DNA of 64,000 bases, taken from Lunularia cruciata (Eukaryota > Streptophyta > Marchantiopsida > Lunulariales > Lunulariaceae). How positions within the stretch are numbered: the first letter of the stretch is position 1; every line of letters begins with the position of its first letter. Both the position numbers and the translations under genes were made by a program. The DNA is taken from NCBI GenBank assembly GCA_948567375.1, contig OX419757.1:67587836-67651835 (forward strand), given 5' to 3'. This document shows, in pieces, positions 46,641-58,500 of the stretch. The notes beneath the pieces were generated by a model. It saw nothing but the letters and a program-made list of their open reading frames with translations. It was not told the DNA's origin and ran no database searches.

Positions 46641-47223
46641 GATTATTTGGAGTTAAAGGGAACTAATTGCCAGCTAGGAGGCAATTATAGCACTTTAGAG
46701 TTCATGTATGACTTATGTGTGAGTTGTGCTTTAATAATATATGATATTGACAATGATGTATATTGTGTAGCAATATATATATATATATATATAACAACTA
46801 CCATGATATTTATAGCACTAAAGCTAGTTTGCTCAAATGCTAGAATGATAATGTTGACAACCATAGTTATTTTAGTAGTTGCTCATGGATTATTGATGGC
46901 AACCAGATTTCAAGTTGAGCTATTGATCACATGGTGTGAATCACCGTTACTTCGATAATTTTCACAATCATATATGCCATCAATGGCACCGTTAGGGTTG
47001 GAGACTTAGGTCAAGTAGAGGTTATCCTTTTTAAGTACAACTCCAAAGTGCTCACTTCTTTGATGTTGATCTTTCTAATTCTTGGCTATGGTGGATAGAA
47101 GCCAACGAGCGTCATTTGGAGTCTTAGAGCTAGAGTGGGTGTGGTTTGATTATAATCAATGCCCAATTAATGATAGATTATTGAGTGGAAGATTGAGTTC
47201 AAATTCAATTTGAGTGTGATTTG
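46641..47223 (+). repeat. Element A 3' end, terminal-repeat block
   Basis: It contains GAACTAATTGCCAGCTAGG and the ATGTATGACTTATGTGTGAG unit shared with 56820-56960. From about 46795 it repeats the block found at 3241, 47224 and 56960. An AT dinucleotide run lies at 46768-46792. It ends where the leading repeat of copy B begins, so A and B are in direct tandem or B entered A's terminal repeat. Confidence 0.65.
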
Positions 47224-47939
47224 AGTGACATCATAATATTTGTAGCACCAAAGCTAGTTTGCTCGGATGCTCAAGAGGTAGTCTTGGCAATCACAATTAT
47301 TTTGGTAATTACTCATGGACTACTTGTTGGCAGTCGAATTTCATATTAGGACTATTGATCACAAGGTTGTACCTACCATCACTTGCATCATTTGCACCGT
47401 CAATAATGTTGTTAAGGCGGGAGACCTAAGTTGAGTAGAAGGGTATCCTCCATAAGTATAGCTCTAGAGAGCTCACTTCTTTGATATTGAGCTTTTGAGT
47501 TCTTGGCTATGGTGGATAAAGACCAACAAGCATCACTTGGGCTCTACTAGCTTGAGTGGGTGTGGCTTGATTGTAATCAACATATGATTGTTGGAAAATT
47601 GTTGAGTGAAGGATCAAGAACATATCTGATTTGAGTGGAAGAATAAATTGATTATATCAATGAAGAGAGAATGAAGGGGAATTTGGGTGCAAGAACTAAG
47701 GATGTTGGTAGTATCTCCACGTTTAGTTGATTGTTATTGTATCGGATCATAGTTTTTGATTTCCTTCAAAGTGTTGGGTGTGGAAGCCCTATTTGAGTTA
47801 ATGCAAATTTTGTGTGAAAGCACTAGCCAAATTTCAAAAAATTGAGTTGAGATAGTGGGTGTTGAATTTGATCCCAAAGAGGTGAAATCAAGGTCAATTT
47901 GGTGTGAATTGAGCCCAAAATGCAAAATTAGAGCTAAAT

Positions 47940-48360
47940 CTAAGAACCCATCTCTTCAACTTAGGAATTTGGAGATCCCTATTTTCTCAATTTGGCCCGA
48001 GTTGATAGTTAGTGGAGGATTTAGCAATCAGACAACTAAGGAAGAGATATGTCAAATTGGCCAAATTTAGAGGTCGGGTTGATAAAGTTTGTCCAAAGTT
48101 GAAGGTTGCTTAAATTGCCCTAGCTAGTGCTCAAGTTGGTGAAGCTTGCAAAGATTTGGAGAACCCTCAAATTAGAGATTTAGAGATCACCATCTTCTCA
48201 ATTTGGCTCAAGTTGATAGTTAACAAAGGATTTGATGATCAACCAACTATAAAAGAGGTGTGTTTATTAGCCAAATTTGGAGGTCAAGTTGGTAGAGGTC
48301 ATCTAGAGTTGGAGGTAACCTTAATTTCCCTAGCTAGTGGTTGAGTTGGTGAAGCTTGGC
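47940..48360 (+). repeat. Internal tandem repeat in the element B leader
   Basis: Two imperfect units share TTCTCAATTTGG, AGTTGATAGTTA and CCTAGCTAGTG strings. It is the counterpart of the element A repeat at 4070-4325, though the duplicated portion is not identical. Confidence 0.55.
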
Positions 48361-49472
48361 CAAATTTAGAAAGGGTTGAATTAGTAAGAGAAAAGGACTC
48401 ATTTGGTTGAATTTTGGCATTTAGAGGCTTCAAGGTATAAGGCTATGGGCTAAAGAGGCTATGAAGGGCTAGCAAGCCAACTTGCTAACGTGAGGCTATC
48501 TAGTTTAGATGAGTTTTGGTCATTATTTGGCAAAATCTACCCACACTTTTAGGTTGTGCACAATACGGTTTTAACTCCAAAACTTTGGCTCTTAGATTAT
48601 TGCACTAGCCAATTGGTCCACACTCACTTGTTGTCTTAATGATTGATTAATACATATACACATGTAATTTTGGCTAGGAAAGGAAGTTTGATTCCATCCT
48701 TGGTGATCTTGGTAGCTTAGAAATGGATAAACACTCCTATTATGTCAAATGCCAATTGGTGGCAAAGTTAGTCCAATGTTAATTTATGAGATGGAAGCTA
48801 TTTGTTTAGATTTTTCATGATTGGACCACCTCCATTTGTTGTTTCCTATTTGTACACCATGTTTGTATGAGGTGCTTTGACTTTAGTGCATTGGCGCTCT
48901 AGTGTGCTCTCAATAGTGAGGTTGTAGTGATGACCAATCATGCTACCTATGTTTCTCTCTATTGAAGTTGGAAGTGAGGACTTGCAAACTGTGAGAGTGC
49001 ATGGTATGATAGTAGGGTTTAGGGTTTAGGGACCTATAGGTCATCTTTTCCCGTAGTGTAATTGTTACAATTAGAACTATATTAGTGAATGGTGTTTAGT
49101 TGGTGATAGCACTTGGTGGTGATCCTTAGTGGGATACTTGTGGTGGTTACAATTGTGGTTTGAATTATATTGTCACAACAAAGTTCTTTGGGGATTCCAA
49201 AAGAGATATCATTGCAGTACATAGTTGATTTGCATTGAGTGGCGCTCATTATCAACTCGTATCTTAGGTCCCAATGAAGGATGAGATTGACTCTAGTTTG
49301 GAATTTAATACAAAAGTTGATTTAGTTGAGAGTGCACTTGTGATATCTACATTGTGTTCTAGAACATAGACAAGATTTATGAGGCCTCCAAAGGCCCCAA
49401 GTGTTATTTTGGTACAATAATTACCATTGAGTTAGATAACTTCATCCAAGAGTTTGATAGTTTATGTGATCT

Positions 49473-51390
49473 ATGGCAGATATGGAACTCAACTTTTTTC
49501 ACACTCTTCATGGCATGGAAAGGGTTATTCCAAAACTTGGTCCACCAATGGATGACTATCATGAGTTTATGAGAACTCACTTAGAGGAGATCAAGCTATG
49601 GAGACAATATTGGTCTTTAAACTATATATCCATCACTTTAGGTTTGGTTGTTAGAGGTAGATAAGTAGTACCCACAAGTTCTAACTCTAGTAGCATTGGT
49701 GTATCCAATGAAGTGCACTAGTTGGTGATGGTGCTATTACAAGTGGAAGTATCAATACAAGAGGTGGTAGAGTATTGAGATTTAACCCCATGGTGGAGTT
49801 CTTTTATTGTTTGAGGCAAAACTACCAAGGAGTGCTTATAGATAAGCTAAGAAGCTTGCAAGAGATCCAATGGAAGGCTAGAGAGAGCCTACATTAGGCA
49901 TATACTTGCACAAGACAGCTAATCAATTTCATTTAAGGAGTAATTGAGGCATGGGCAATCCAATTTTGGTCTGGAATCTTGGACAAGGAGCTACCATGTA
50001 GAGTATGTGATGCTACATTGTCCTAGGCTACCTCACCTACTTTAGTAGTGATCTTTAGTTTGACTAAGCGCATTGAGCTCAACATGGTGGAAGAAAGAGT
50101 GGTGACATCTAGATTTGGTAAGAACTCATCCACAACTATTACTTCTTCTAGAGTGTAGTAAAGTGCATCACACCATGTCAGCTTTTGAGGGCAAAGTGGA
50201 CAACCCAGATCCTATGGACCAAGTGGAGGACCTTGTATAGCAAGACCCTTATCTTCAATTTTTGGGTCAACAATCAACTTATGAGTGGTGGTGGTGCTTG
50301 TTGGACTTGTGGTGGACTTTACCATAAGAGAGAGTGCACCCAAGGTAATGGACATGATATCTCTAGTGCATCATAGGCAACACAAAGATAGTGTGACCAT
50401 TGCCATAGATTTGGTCACACTAGTGACCAATGCTTTGACTTCACTCGGAGTTATAGAGAGGTAGAGTTGTTGTGGTAGGTGATAGAAGAGCTCTGAGTCA
50501 TGGAGGACAAGGTGGTAGAGGTGGTAATAGAGGACCAACACCTAGTAAGGGAAAAATATCTACCCTTGCTTCTAATATAGCCATAACTACTTGGATTGAG
50601 CAATTGGAGCAAAGATTAGCTAGCATGGCCATAGCTCAAAGGAGATCTGATTTGGGTGTTGAGGCTTCCACCTCTTATGTTGGTGATAGAGACACCTTGG
50701 ACTTTATGTGCAAAGTAGCACAAGTAGATGCATTTGTCGTAATGACTAGGAGTGCAATACATGCTTTAGAGCATAAAGGAGCACTAATGGAGTTGGATCC
50801 GATTTGGGTGTTGAGGCTTCCACCTCTTATGTTGGTGATAGAGACACCTTGGACTTTATGTGCAAAGTAGCATAAGTAGATGCATGTGTTGTAATGACTA
50901 GGAGTGCAGTACATGCTTTAGAGCTTAAAGGAGCATTAGTGGAGTTGGATCCACAAAAGAGAGAGGCTGGTAGATAGGTCAAACTTCCCCAATCTTTCAC
51001 ACTCTTTGAAGCACTACCAATGACATCCATGGCTCCTAGACATCTTAGTGAAAGTGTGGTAGGTGGTGATGGACTGCATGATATATTAGATGCTAGTCAA
51101 GCATCTACTACATAGATTAAGTCTAGCACAATGTTAGGAGTGACTTAGTTGATTATACGCTTCCCTTTGTTCTCAACCAGTGACATGTTTACATTGGGAG
51201 TTGACTCAATTGTAGTGTTTTGGTTGGCTAACACATTTTATGAGAGTAGGGATGATGTAGTTTCTACTTCTAAAGCAAAATTGGTTGATAGTGGAGCTAA
51301 CTTGGTTGAGGAGCATAGGGTCCACTCAATGATCAATGGTTTATGGCAAGCAATAACAACTAGGTTGGAGGATTCACCAAGTAGACCTAC
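49473..51390 (+). mobile_element. Element B gag region
   Basis: The frame 49473-49664 begins MADMELNFF and includes MDDYHEFMRTHLEEIKLW, a gag N-terminal region also seen in copy A at about 16680. 50185-50376 carries the zinc knuckle CWTCGGLYHKREC. A second Cys/His-rich stretch (GHTSDQCFDF-like) lies near 50400-50440. The last part (51149-51406) ends DSPSRPTFEQA, matching copy A near 18405. Fossil. Confidence 0.75.
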
Positions 51391-51879
51391 CTTTGAGCAA
51401 GCTTGATTCACATCAAGAGTTGTCTTATTAGACAATCAGAGTAGGATTTTCTATTTAGTGGGACCTTTAGGGAAGGTCTATACACCATAGAGGTTTAGTC
51501 TTTGGTTTTCATCCTTTTATATTGGAGAAGGCTATAGTTGTTGGTCTTGAGCTACAAATGACTAATGTGGTGAGGTGTCCCTTCCAAATCTAGACATTTG
51601 TAGGGAGTGGTTCTACACAATACATCACATATGGAGAGCTCATTGTCCAGTTTCAGCCCAATCATTTCATTGATAGCTTTATGGTGAGAGCTTAGGCCAT
51701 TGCAATAATAGTAAAGTCATATAATGTGCTAGTTGGTAGAGTAATGTTAGACCCCATGGATTTTATTATTGACTATTTTGAGGAGAGAGCTTCCTATAGG
51801 CCAAGTTGGCAATCAGATGAGGGATGGGTATGTTGCCTACCAGTACACTTTAGTAGTGGTAATCTTAGCTCACTATAAT
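51391..51879 (+). mobile_element. Element B protease-like region
   Basis: This lies between gag and the methyltransferase-like region and is collinear with copy A 18405-18895. The position and the strings YLVGPLGK and SYNVLVG suggest the aspartic-protease part of the polyprotein. I do not see a clear active-site triad, so the call rests mostly on position. Confidence 0.45.
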
Positions 51880-53170
51880 CACAAATCATGGCATCAATTT
51901 CAACTTTCAATGGTTTTGTTACTTGGCTTGGTGACTTATTAGTGGGGATGCCTATGTCAAGGATACCCCAATACAAGAGGAAATCACTCAGAGTTGGAGT
52001 ACAAGTGTGATTGTTCCATCCACCTTGGATGTTCTATTGTAGAGTTATGAAGAGGCATTGTAGGCAATAGGCTTGGAGTGGAGCCTTTTACCACCATAGG
52101 ACTAGTGTGAGAATGAGCCTTTAGAGTCTATTACCTTGTTACCTTTGGATAACACACTCATTGCTTGGTAGTATCCAATAGAAGGAGTATATTTATTGGA
52201 GTTGTATGGTGCGATTAGCATTAATTGCAATACTATAGGCAAGTATAGAGGTACTTGTATATGGAGAGAAATAAGATTGCTAGATAAGTCTATCTACATC
52301 ATGTAGCACACTTGGCCTATCGGTATCCTTAGATATTACCAATGTCAATAGTTAGGGGTTACATAGGACCTTACTAGCATTAGAGGCACAAGATTTGGAA
52401 GGATATTGTCCCATTCATTTGATGATTGCTAGATCGTCATGTTAGGGACATAACCATGTTGGCCAAGGTCAAGATCTATAGGTTCCTTGTTCTAGTGTGT
52501 TTTAGGAGATGTTATGTATACTAAAACATCTTTAGGTTCATCAATCTTTTTCTCCATCCTACATTTAAGAAAACATTCCTTTGATGGATGATTCTCTTAC
52601 ATGGGTGGTCATGAGTACACATTAGGTCCATTCTTCAATGGGACTTGCCATGTTGTTAAATGCAGCCAGAGTGGGATCATGAGCTCATCAATTTTTCTTT
52701 GGGGGAAAAATCTCTTACCTAGAGAGGTTCTAAAATGTGCTTATGATGGGATTCAATGACTAGACCACCTTATTATTGATGACACTTTGGATGTTGGATG
52801 CTAGTCTTAGATAGTGGTCATGGTTGATAGGTCACCTATGGTAGTGGTGAACCTTGCTAGATAGCCCAAAACCACTTTACCCACACTTATGAATTTTCCA
52901 TGCTCCCATGCATCAGGGAGGTCTTGGACTTATTTGGGACTCATAGTTATAGCAATTGGTGGAGCCCAACACCAATGAGAGGGAGCAAAAATGGGCTTTT
53001 GTATTGCTATTACTAGAATTACAACAATATCAGAGGCATCTAAGCATTAAGGGTGTTAGGTCAAGCTATGGACCTAAATTGTTTGACCCAAATTTGAGCC
53101 TTGGCTTGGCAAAGCAACAAAGGATATGCTTGATAAGCATTACCACTTAGACAATTATGAGCTTTTTACC
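51880..53170 (+). mobile_element. Element B C5-cytosine methyltransferase-like region
   Basis: + strand frames show, in this order: EGVYLLELYGAIS at 52181-52220 (compare SAM-binding motif I); RYLYM at 52249-52263; AQDLEG then HLMIA near 52390-52440 leading to the position of catalytic motif IV; ENIPL at about 52569-52583 (motif VI); AARVGS at about 52663-52680 (motif VIII); VVVNLA and TLMNFP at about 52845-52900 (motif IX region); and VEPNTNERE at 52959-52985 (compare motif X). The same series occurs in copy A. The known enzymes transfer a methyl group from SAM to cytosine C5. Retrotransposons carrying such enzymes have, to my knowledge, been described in the dinoflagellate Symbiodinium and the alga Klebsormidium. 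This copy is a broken fossil with no expected activity. Confidence 0.68.
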
Positions 53171-53394
53171 TATCAAGACAATTCAAACACATGCTAAGGA
53201 TGATGGACCAAGTGGGCAAGGGATTCTTGGGATATAACTAATGGCTACTAGTGAGAGTGGTCTACTTGGGATCCATCTAGGTGAGCATGGTCTACTTGGG
53301 ATGCAACTAAGGGACGTATGGAGCTTGTAGCCAAAGCAAAGAGAGTTCTCCATATTGAGGTTGGGGACTCTAGTAGTTGGTTGCATGATTTTAC

Positions 53395-55050
53395 TGCTCC
53401 CAAGAGCTTAGTGTAGCAACTAGTCAATGCGTCTTCCACTCCTACATCCATTATAGAGGATACTTGGGAGCTAGATATTGGACCCAAGCTTACAAGAGTG
53501 GAAAGATGGAGAGTTTGGAAGTTCTTGAGGAGTTATACAAGTTGTTTTGCCTTTATTATGAAGGATTTGGGTACTTTGAGAGGACCTCATATTTGGATTG
53601 AGCTAACTAGTGATGCACCAATTTTTTGACATCCTTATAAATATAGTGACATGGAGAGAGCATTGATTCAGAGCTAAATAGCCTCTCTGAGGCTAATTTG
53701 GTAGAGATTTCACATGGAGAGTATACTTCAACTATAATGATGCTAACTAAGAAGGATATGCATAACAACTAAAAAATAGGCAGATGTGTGGAGATTACTA
53801 TCCTTTCAACCGGTAGACTTGGGCTGATTGATATGCAATGCCTACACCAAAGGAGTTCTTTGATGCAATTGGGGATGCAAAGGTCTTTCATACTTTGGAT
53901 CTTTAAGTAGGATATCATTAGTTGCAAATCAAGGAGGAGGATATGATATCAAGATATCATTTTGGGCTATTGATCCTCACAGAAAGGATGTATTGAATTA
54001 TTGGAGGTTCTTACCATTTAGGTTAAAGAACACTCTTGTCAAGTTTTAGAGGGTCTTGGATAGGATTCTAACTAGATTGGATTTTACTAAGTGCTATATT
54101 ATGACATTTTGGTCTAGAGTGCTATTGTGGAGGAGCATGAGCAACATTTATTGGAGGTGTTTGAGAGGTTGAGATCTCATGGACTCAAATTAGATCTTGG
54201 GAAGTGTAGATTCTTCCACAAGCAAGTTGAGTATTTAGATCAAATTATCTACCTTGATGGACTTGGTGTCTAGTAGACCAAGGTGGATGCTATTGCACAT
54301 ATTCCTTGACCTACGGATGTGAGAAGAGTGTGAGAAGAGTATGAGCATTGCTTGGGTTGGCAAACTTCTATCATCGATATGTTAGAGGATTTAGTGTCAT
54401 TGCCAAGGCCTTGATAAAGTTGACCAAGCATACACAAGAGTTGTGTTGGAGAAGTAAGCAAGAGAGGGCTTTTGTAGCACTTAAGGAGAGGTTGAAATCT
54501 ACCTTTATTGAGGTTGGCAAACTTCTATCATCGATATGTTAGAGGATTTAGTGTCATTGCCAAGGCCTTGATAAAGTTGACCAAGCATACACAAGAGTGG
54601 TGTTGGAGAAGTAAGCAAGAGAGGGCTTTTGTAGCACTTAAGGAGAGGTTGACATCTACCATCTACCCTTATTCTTAGGAGGCCAATTAGAGAATAACCA
54701 TTATAGGTTCATACTGATTGGAGTACATTGGAGCTTGGAGCAATGCCCACCCAACATGAGATAAGGAGAAAGAGTTTATGGTGGTCTATGCTAGTTGCTC
54801 CAACAATTCAATGAAGGCAAAGTTCATATGAGGGAGAGTGCTTGGTAATAGTTTAGGAAATAACATATTTTTGATGTTACTTATCTGGTAACCCCTTCAT
54901 TATCATCACTGATCATTAACAACTAAAGTGCTTGATGGAGTCTAACAAGCTTTCAAGGAAGCTTCAATGATGGGCTATGATTTTACAAGAGTATGATTTC
55001 ATAGTTATTTATAAACCTAGAGTGGTGAATTGTGATGCAAATGGGAGTAA
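53395..55050 (+). mobile_element. Element B reverse transcriptase and RNase H region
   Basis: RT strings include YAMPTPKEFFDAIGDAKVF (about 53838-53895) and SHGLKLDLGKCRFFHKQVEY (about 54178-54237). LGLANFYHRYVRGFSVIAK follows (54351-54407). RNase H traces continue to about 55050, with LKCLMESNKLSRKL-type sequence near 54920 and a VNCDAN string near 55030. The LGLANFYHRYVRGF stretch places it in Ty3/gypsy. Fossil; coding capacity is broken. Confidence 0.8.
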
Positions 55051-56400
55051 AAACCCATGTCCAAGCCAATAAGATCAGACTGGAGTATGTTGGCGTGGTG
55101 AGATAGATGAAGAGATAGTGCCAAGTTAGCATGCATCTACCTTTCTATGTATATTTTTTGAGGCCTTGGTGTTATCTCTCTCCGCACATACAAGAGTAGT
55201 TGTTTGGGTCAGAGTTCCGACCTGGTAGAGATATTGGTACATGTGAGTTAAATATTCATGATAATTTTCTTAGTGGTGGATTATCTTTGCATTGGTGTTG
55301 TGGGTGGCACATTTGGTGCCAAGGAGAGAGATCATGTTCTTCAACAAGCCAAGCAATTTAGATTAGAGAGCAAACACCTTCTTTGTGTATGGGAGAATAG
55401 TAGAGTGAGAGTAGTACCACTTCCATCTCAAAGACCATAGTTGGTCCATCATGCTCATGAAGAGCTAGGATATTTTAGAGTAAAACATGTATATCTTACC
55501 TTAGAGTCATTATCGATGGCACAATATGCAGACCAATGTAGAACAATTTGTTGCCAGAACTTTGGTTTGTGACCAATTTAAACCATCATTTAATATGCCT
55601 ACACCATAGTTACACCTATTATCTATCATTGGATTGGTTTACTATTGGAGTTTGGAATTAGCTAGACCTTTATCATTTATTTTGAGATATCATCAATATG
55701 TTTTGGTTATAGTGGAGCACTTCTCCAAGTGGATTGAGTTGGTGGTACTTCTTGATAAGTCCAATGAAAGGATGGCTTATTGGTTCATAGATGGGGTTCT
55801 TAGTCATTTTGGTACATGAATTGAGGTTTTGAATAATCAAGGCATAAAGTTCTTGGTGGATTTTAGGTCTTGTGGGATAAGGCCTTGATTGATCATCATA
55901 CAACCTCCCAAGATCTCTTTAAAGTAAACGGCCTAGCAAAGAGTGGTTAAGATGATGAAGAGAGGATTGCATAAGTATGGTTTGCAAAGAGTTCACTTAG
56001 GAGATTAGGATCTCTAGTTACTTTGGTTGGCCTTGGGCTATTAGTTCAGCCGGCAAGCCTCCTTTGTATTCTTTTCTCCTTACTTTCTACTCTATGGACA
56101 AGATTTACCTACAACAATTTTTTGTGATGTTAGTATAATTTTGCACTTGGATGATCTAAATGTGTGGGTGAGCACATGTTCTCAATAGCTAGAGGTCTTT
56201 TGGAGATTGATACCAATGGCCTTTGAGAACTTAGTGTTTTCTCAGCATACAGATATCTTATGCTATGTTACTATTTGAGGAAGAGGTTATAGATCCTTGA
56301 TCTATTGATTTCATCCAAGTGACTATGTATATCTACAATAGACTACATTAACAACACTTGATGTTACTATTAGCCACACTATCTTGAGAGTGCATGAGGT
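55051..56400 (+). mobile_element. Element B integrase region
   Basis: 55258-55440 shows the pre-integrase string LESKHLLCVWENSRVRVVPL. 55634-55819 shows the core: WSLELARPLSF, HQYVLVIVEHFSKWIELV and LDKSNERMAYWF. The tail near 56370-56460 resembles the copy A tail. No chromodomain follows; a PHD-like segment takes that place. Confidence 0.78.
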
Positions 56401-56499
56401 TTGTCTTCTAGAGTCCTCGTGAAGGACATGTCCTCTAGAAGGACATGATGGTGTTATTTGGGAGAATCATGTGCACAATTGTATGCCATACCACCTCCC

Positions 56500-56660
56500 A
56501 AACATTGATGGCACTATGGACCCAAGCTTGGTACTTGTATGTGTAGACTTGTGGTGTATGTTATATGACTCTTTGGTGGAGCTACTTCTATGTTGGTGTG
56601 CGATAGTTGTTCAAGAGGATAGCATATGGCATGTTTAACTCTTCTCACATTGTGGTTCCT
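56500..56660 (+). mobile_element. PHD-finger-like end of element B pol
   Basis: Single-frame pieces read MLVCDSCSRG (56590-56620) and, just after, HMACL. These are the central CxxC and WH(M)xC parts of a PHD zinc finger, a module that reads histone-tail marks. Copy A has related sequence at 46410-46470. The position after integrase is where chromoviruses carry a chromodomain. The assignment is from motif shape; the segment is degraded. Confidence 0.5.
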
Positions 56661-56819
56661 CAAAGATACTGTTTATGTCCTAGATGTACTTGACCTATAG
56701 CTAGTTCATCCTTTATGTAGTATAGATTGCAGACAAGAAACGAACAATAGAGCTTGATAGTACCCAGCCTCTTGATCTTTGCCCACCATAGGGCATATCA
56801 CATACTTCAAGTATATGGC

Positions 56820-57640
56820 TAATTGGAGTTAAATGGAACTAATTGCCAGCTAGGGAGCAATTAGAGTTCATGTATGACTTATGTGTGAGTTGTGCTTCTA
56901 TATTGTATGATGTTAATAACAATGTATGTTTTGTAGTAATATATATGCACAATAGTTATCATAACATTTGTAGCACCGAAGCTAGTTTGCTTGGACATTG
57001 GAATGGTAATGTTGGCAATCATAATTATTTTGGTAGTTACTCATGGGCTACTTTTTGGTGGCCATATTTCATATTAGGGCTATTGATCACATGGTGGGAC
57101 CCACTATCACTTGCACCATTTGCACCATCGGATATGCCATCAATGGCATCGTAAGGGTTGGAGGTCTAGCAAAGGGGTATCCTTTTGAAGTGCAGCTATA
57201 GAGAGCTCACTTCTTTGATGTTGAGTCTTCAAGTTCTTGGCCATGGTGGACAAAGGCCAATGAGTATCACCTAGAGTCTCTTAGGGAGAGAGGGTGTGGC
57301 TTGATTGTAATTAGTGCCCAATTTTTGGTAGATTGTTGAGTGAAGGATTGAGGACAGATCTGATTGAGTGTGATTTGAGTGGAAAAATGAACTGCCTATT
57401 GGGGCATTTTTGAGTTAATATATGACTTATGTTGTGAGTTATGCCTCTATAGTGTATGAGGTTTATAATGATGTATGTTGTGTAGTAATGTATATATATA
57501 CATGATAGTAGAAGAGTGAATTGATTATATTATGGCACTTTAGAGTTCATGTATAACTTATGTGTGAGTTGTACTTCTATAGTGTATGATATTGATAGTG
57601 ATATATATTGTGTAACAATTTATATATACACAAACTTTTC
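56820..57640 (+). repeat. Element B 3' terminal block with repeated units
   Basis: It begins with the GAACTAATTGCCAGCTAGG string shared with copy A. From about 56960 it repeats the terminal block of 47224. A unit of about 100 bp with CTTATGTGTGAGTTGT is present three times (about 56858-56960, 57415-57515, 57540-57632). The terminal repeat is incomplete, ending near 57640 against unrelated sequence. Confidence 0.65.
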
Positions 57641-57839
57641 AATATTGGAGAGAGAATACAAGTTGGTTGTCAAAATGCCATGGATTAGCCATCAAATGCT
57701 CCTTAAAAATGCATTGAAATATACATATGAGAAAAATCAGATTTCAATGGTAGAAGGTAACCTTGATAATAACAAATTTGAGCTTACCATTGGTCTATGG
57801 AATATTGATTTGAGGTGAGGTTCTTGGGATAACTTAGAT

Positions 57840-58500
57840 GAGATGAGTGACAATGAGGATTTAAGAGAGTTCCTTTGTATATGGTGGGAGAGTGTACACG
57901 TGGAAAGATATCTCCAACAATGCATTTGGACCTTCTATAGTACCAATTTTGTAATAAAGTATTTAAGAGAACTTGACTTGGGCTTCCTTCAACCAATTAA
58001 CCTGCATGGACAAGGTTTCAGTTTTTTCTTTAGTGGAAATCCATAGAGAACCTCCTGTATTTGAGTAGAAGGAAAAAGCAAAGATCAGGTCTCTTGTTTG
58101 GATACAACTTGTTGTAGTGCTTTACCAATTTGGACACCAAGGGAATGGGGTTAATGTGTCACGTGGTTTGAATATTTGGGGTTTTTTTGTAGGATCTACA
58201 ACATCCTATATCATAGAGTGAAGTAAGCAATATTAGAGGTCTACAGTAGGAGGTGCAATGGCCAAACTGAGATGAAAAGGCAAAGATTTTTACCACATTT
58301 GTAGAGAAAGGGTTTCAAGAGTGTGTAGGACAAGTCAAAACAACTCTCTTCCACTTAACACAAAGACCCATTGTTGATGAGGAAATTTATTTTAGCCATA
58401 AAGGATTTTATTCCATCAATTGCAAAGTTATCTATGATGACAAAAGAAGGTTCATACATTTTGCAAGAGGCAAGTGTTTTTGAAATGATTAAGCATTAAG
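57840..58500 (+). pseudogene. PIF/Harbinger-like DDE transposase relic, plus strand
   Basis: Frame pieces in order: LREFLCIWWESVHVERYLQQ (57861-57920), like the N-terminal helices of these transposases; LVVVLYQFGHQGNGVNVSRG (about 58110-58170), like the helix-turn-helix-type region before the catalytic core; and EEIYFSHKGFYSINCKVIYD DKRRF (about 58380-58455), matching the YfxRKGfYSiNxqviCDxxxrF block around the second catalytic Asp. The first-Asp motif, usually DGTLFPL, is decayed here (KTTLFHL) and its Asp is gone. A reading-frame change and in-frame stops separate the pieces, and the C-terminal third with the last catalytic Glu is not seen. I did not find terminal inverted repeats. Dead DNA transposon. 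Confidence 0.65.

Larger units (their letters stand above)
47224..57640 (+). mobile_element. Element B: Ty3/gypsy with methyltransferase-like and PHD-like regions
   Basis: This is the most complete copy of the A/B family. Left to right: terminal repeat and leader (47224-49470), gag with CCHC knuckle (49473-51390), protease-like region (51390-51870), C5-methyltransferase-like region (51880-53170), RT (53470-54700), RNase H (about 54700-55050), integrase (55220-56400), PHD-like end (56520-56650) and 3' terminal block (56820-57640). Coding capacity is broken in many places (well over ten) and short internal tandem duplications occur, so this is a fossil. Family placement rests on the RT and integrase strings. 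The methyltransferase assignment rests on several motifs in the correct order in both copies. Confidence 0.8.

Noticed and set aside
49014-49031. Interstitial telomeric repeat (AGGGTTTAGGGTTTAGGG)
   Set aside because: Only about two and a half units, located in the element B leader. The corresponding place in element A (about 4910) has a similar but non-telomeric sequence, so it is a chance local expansion.
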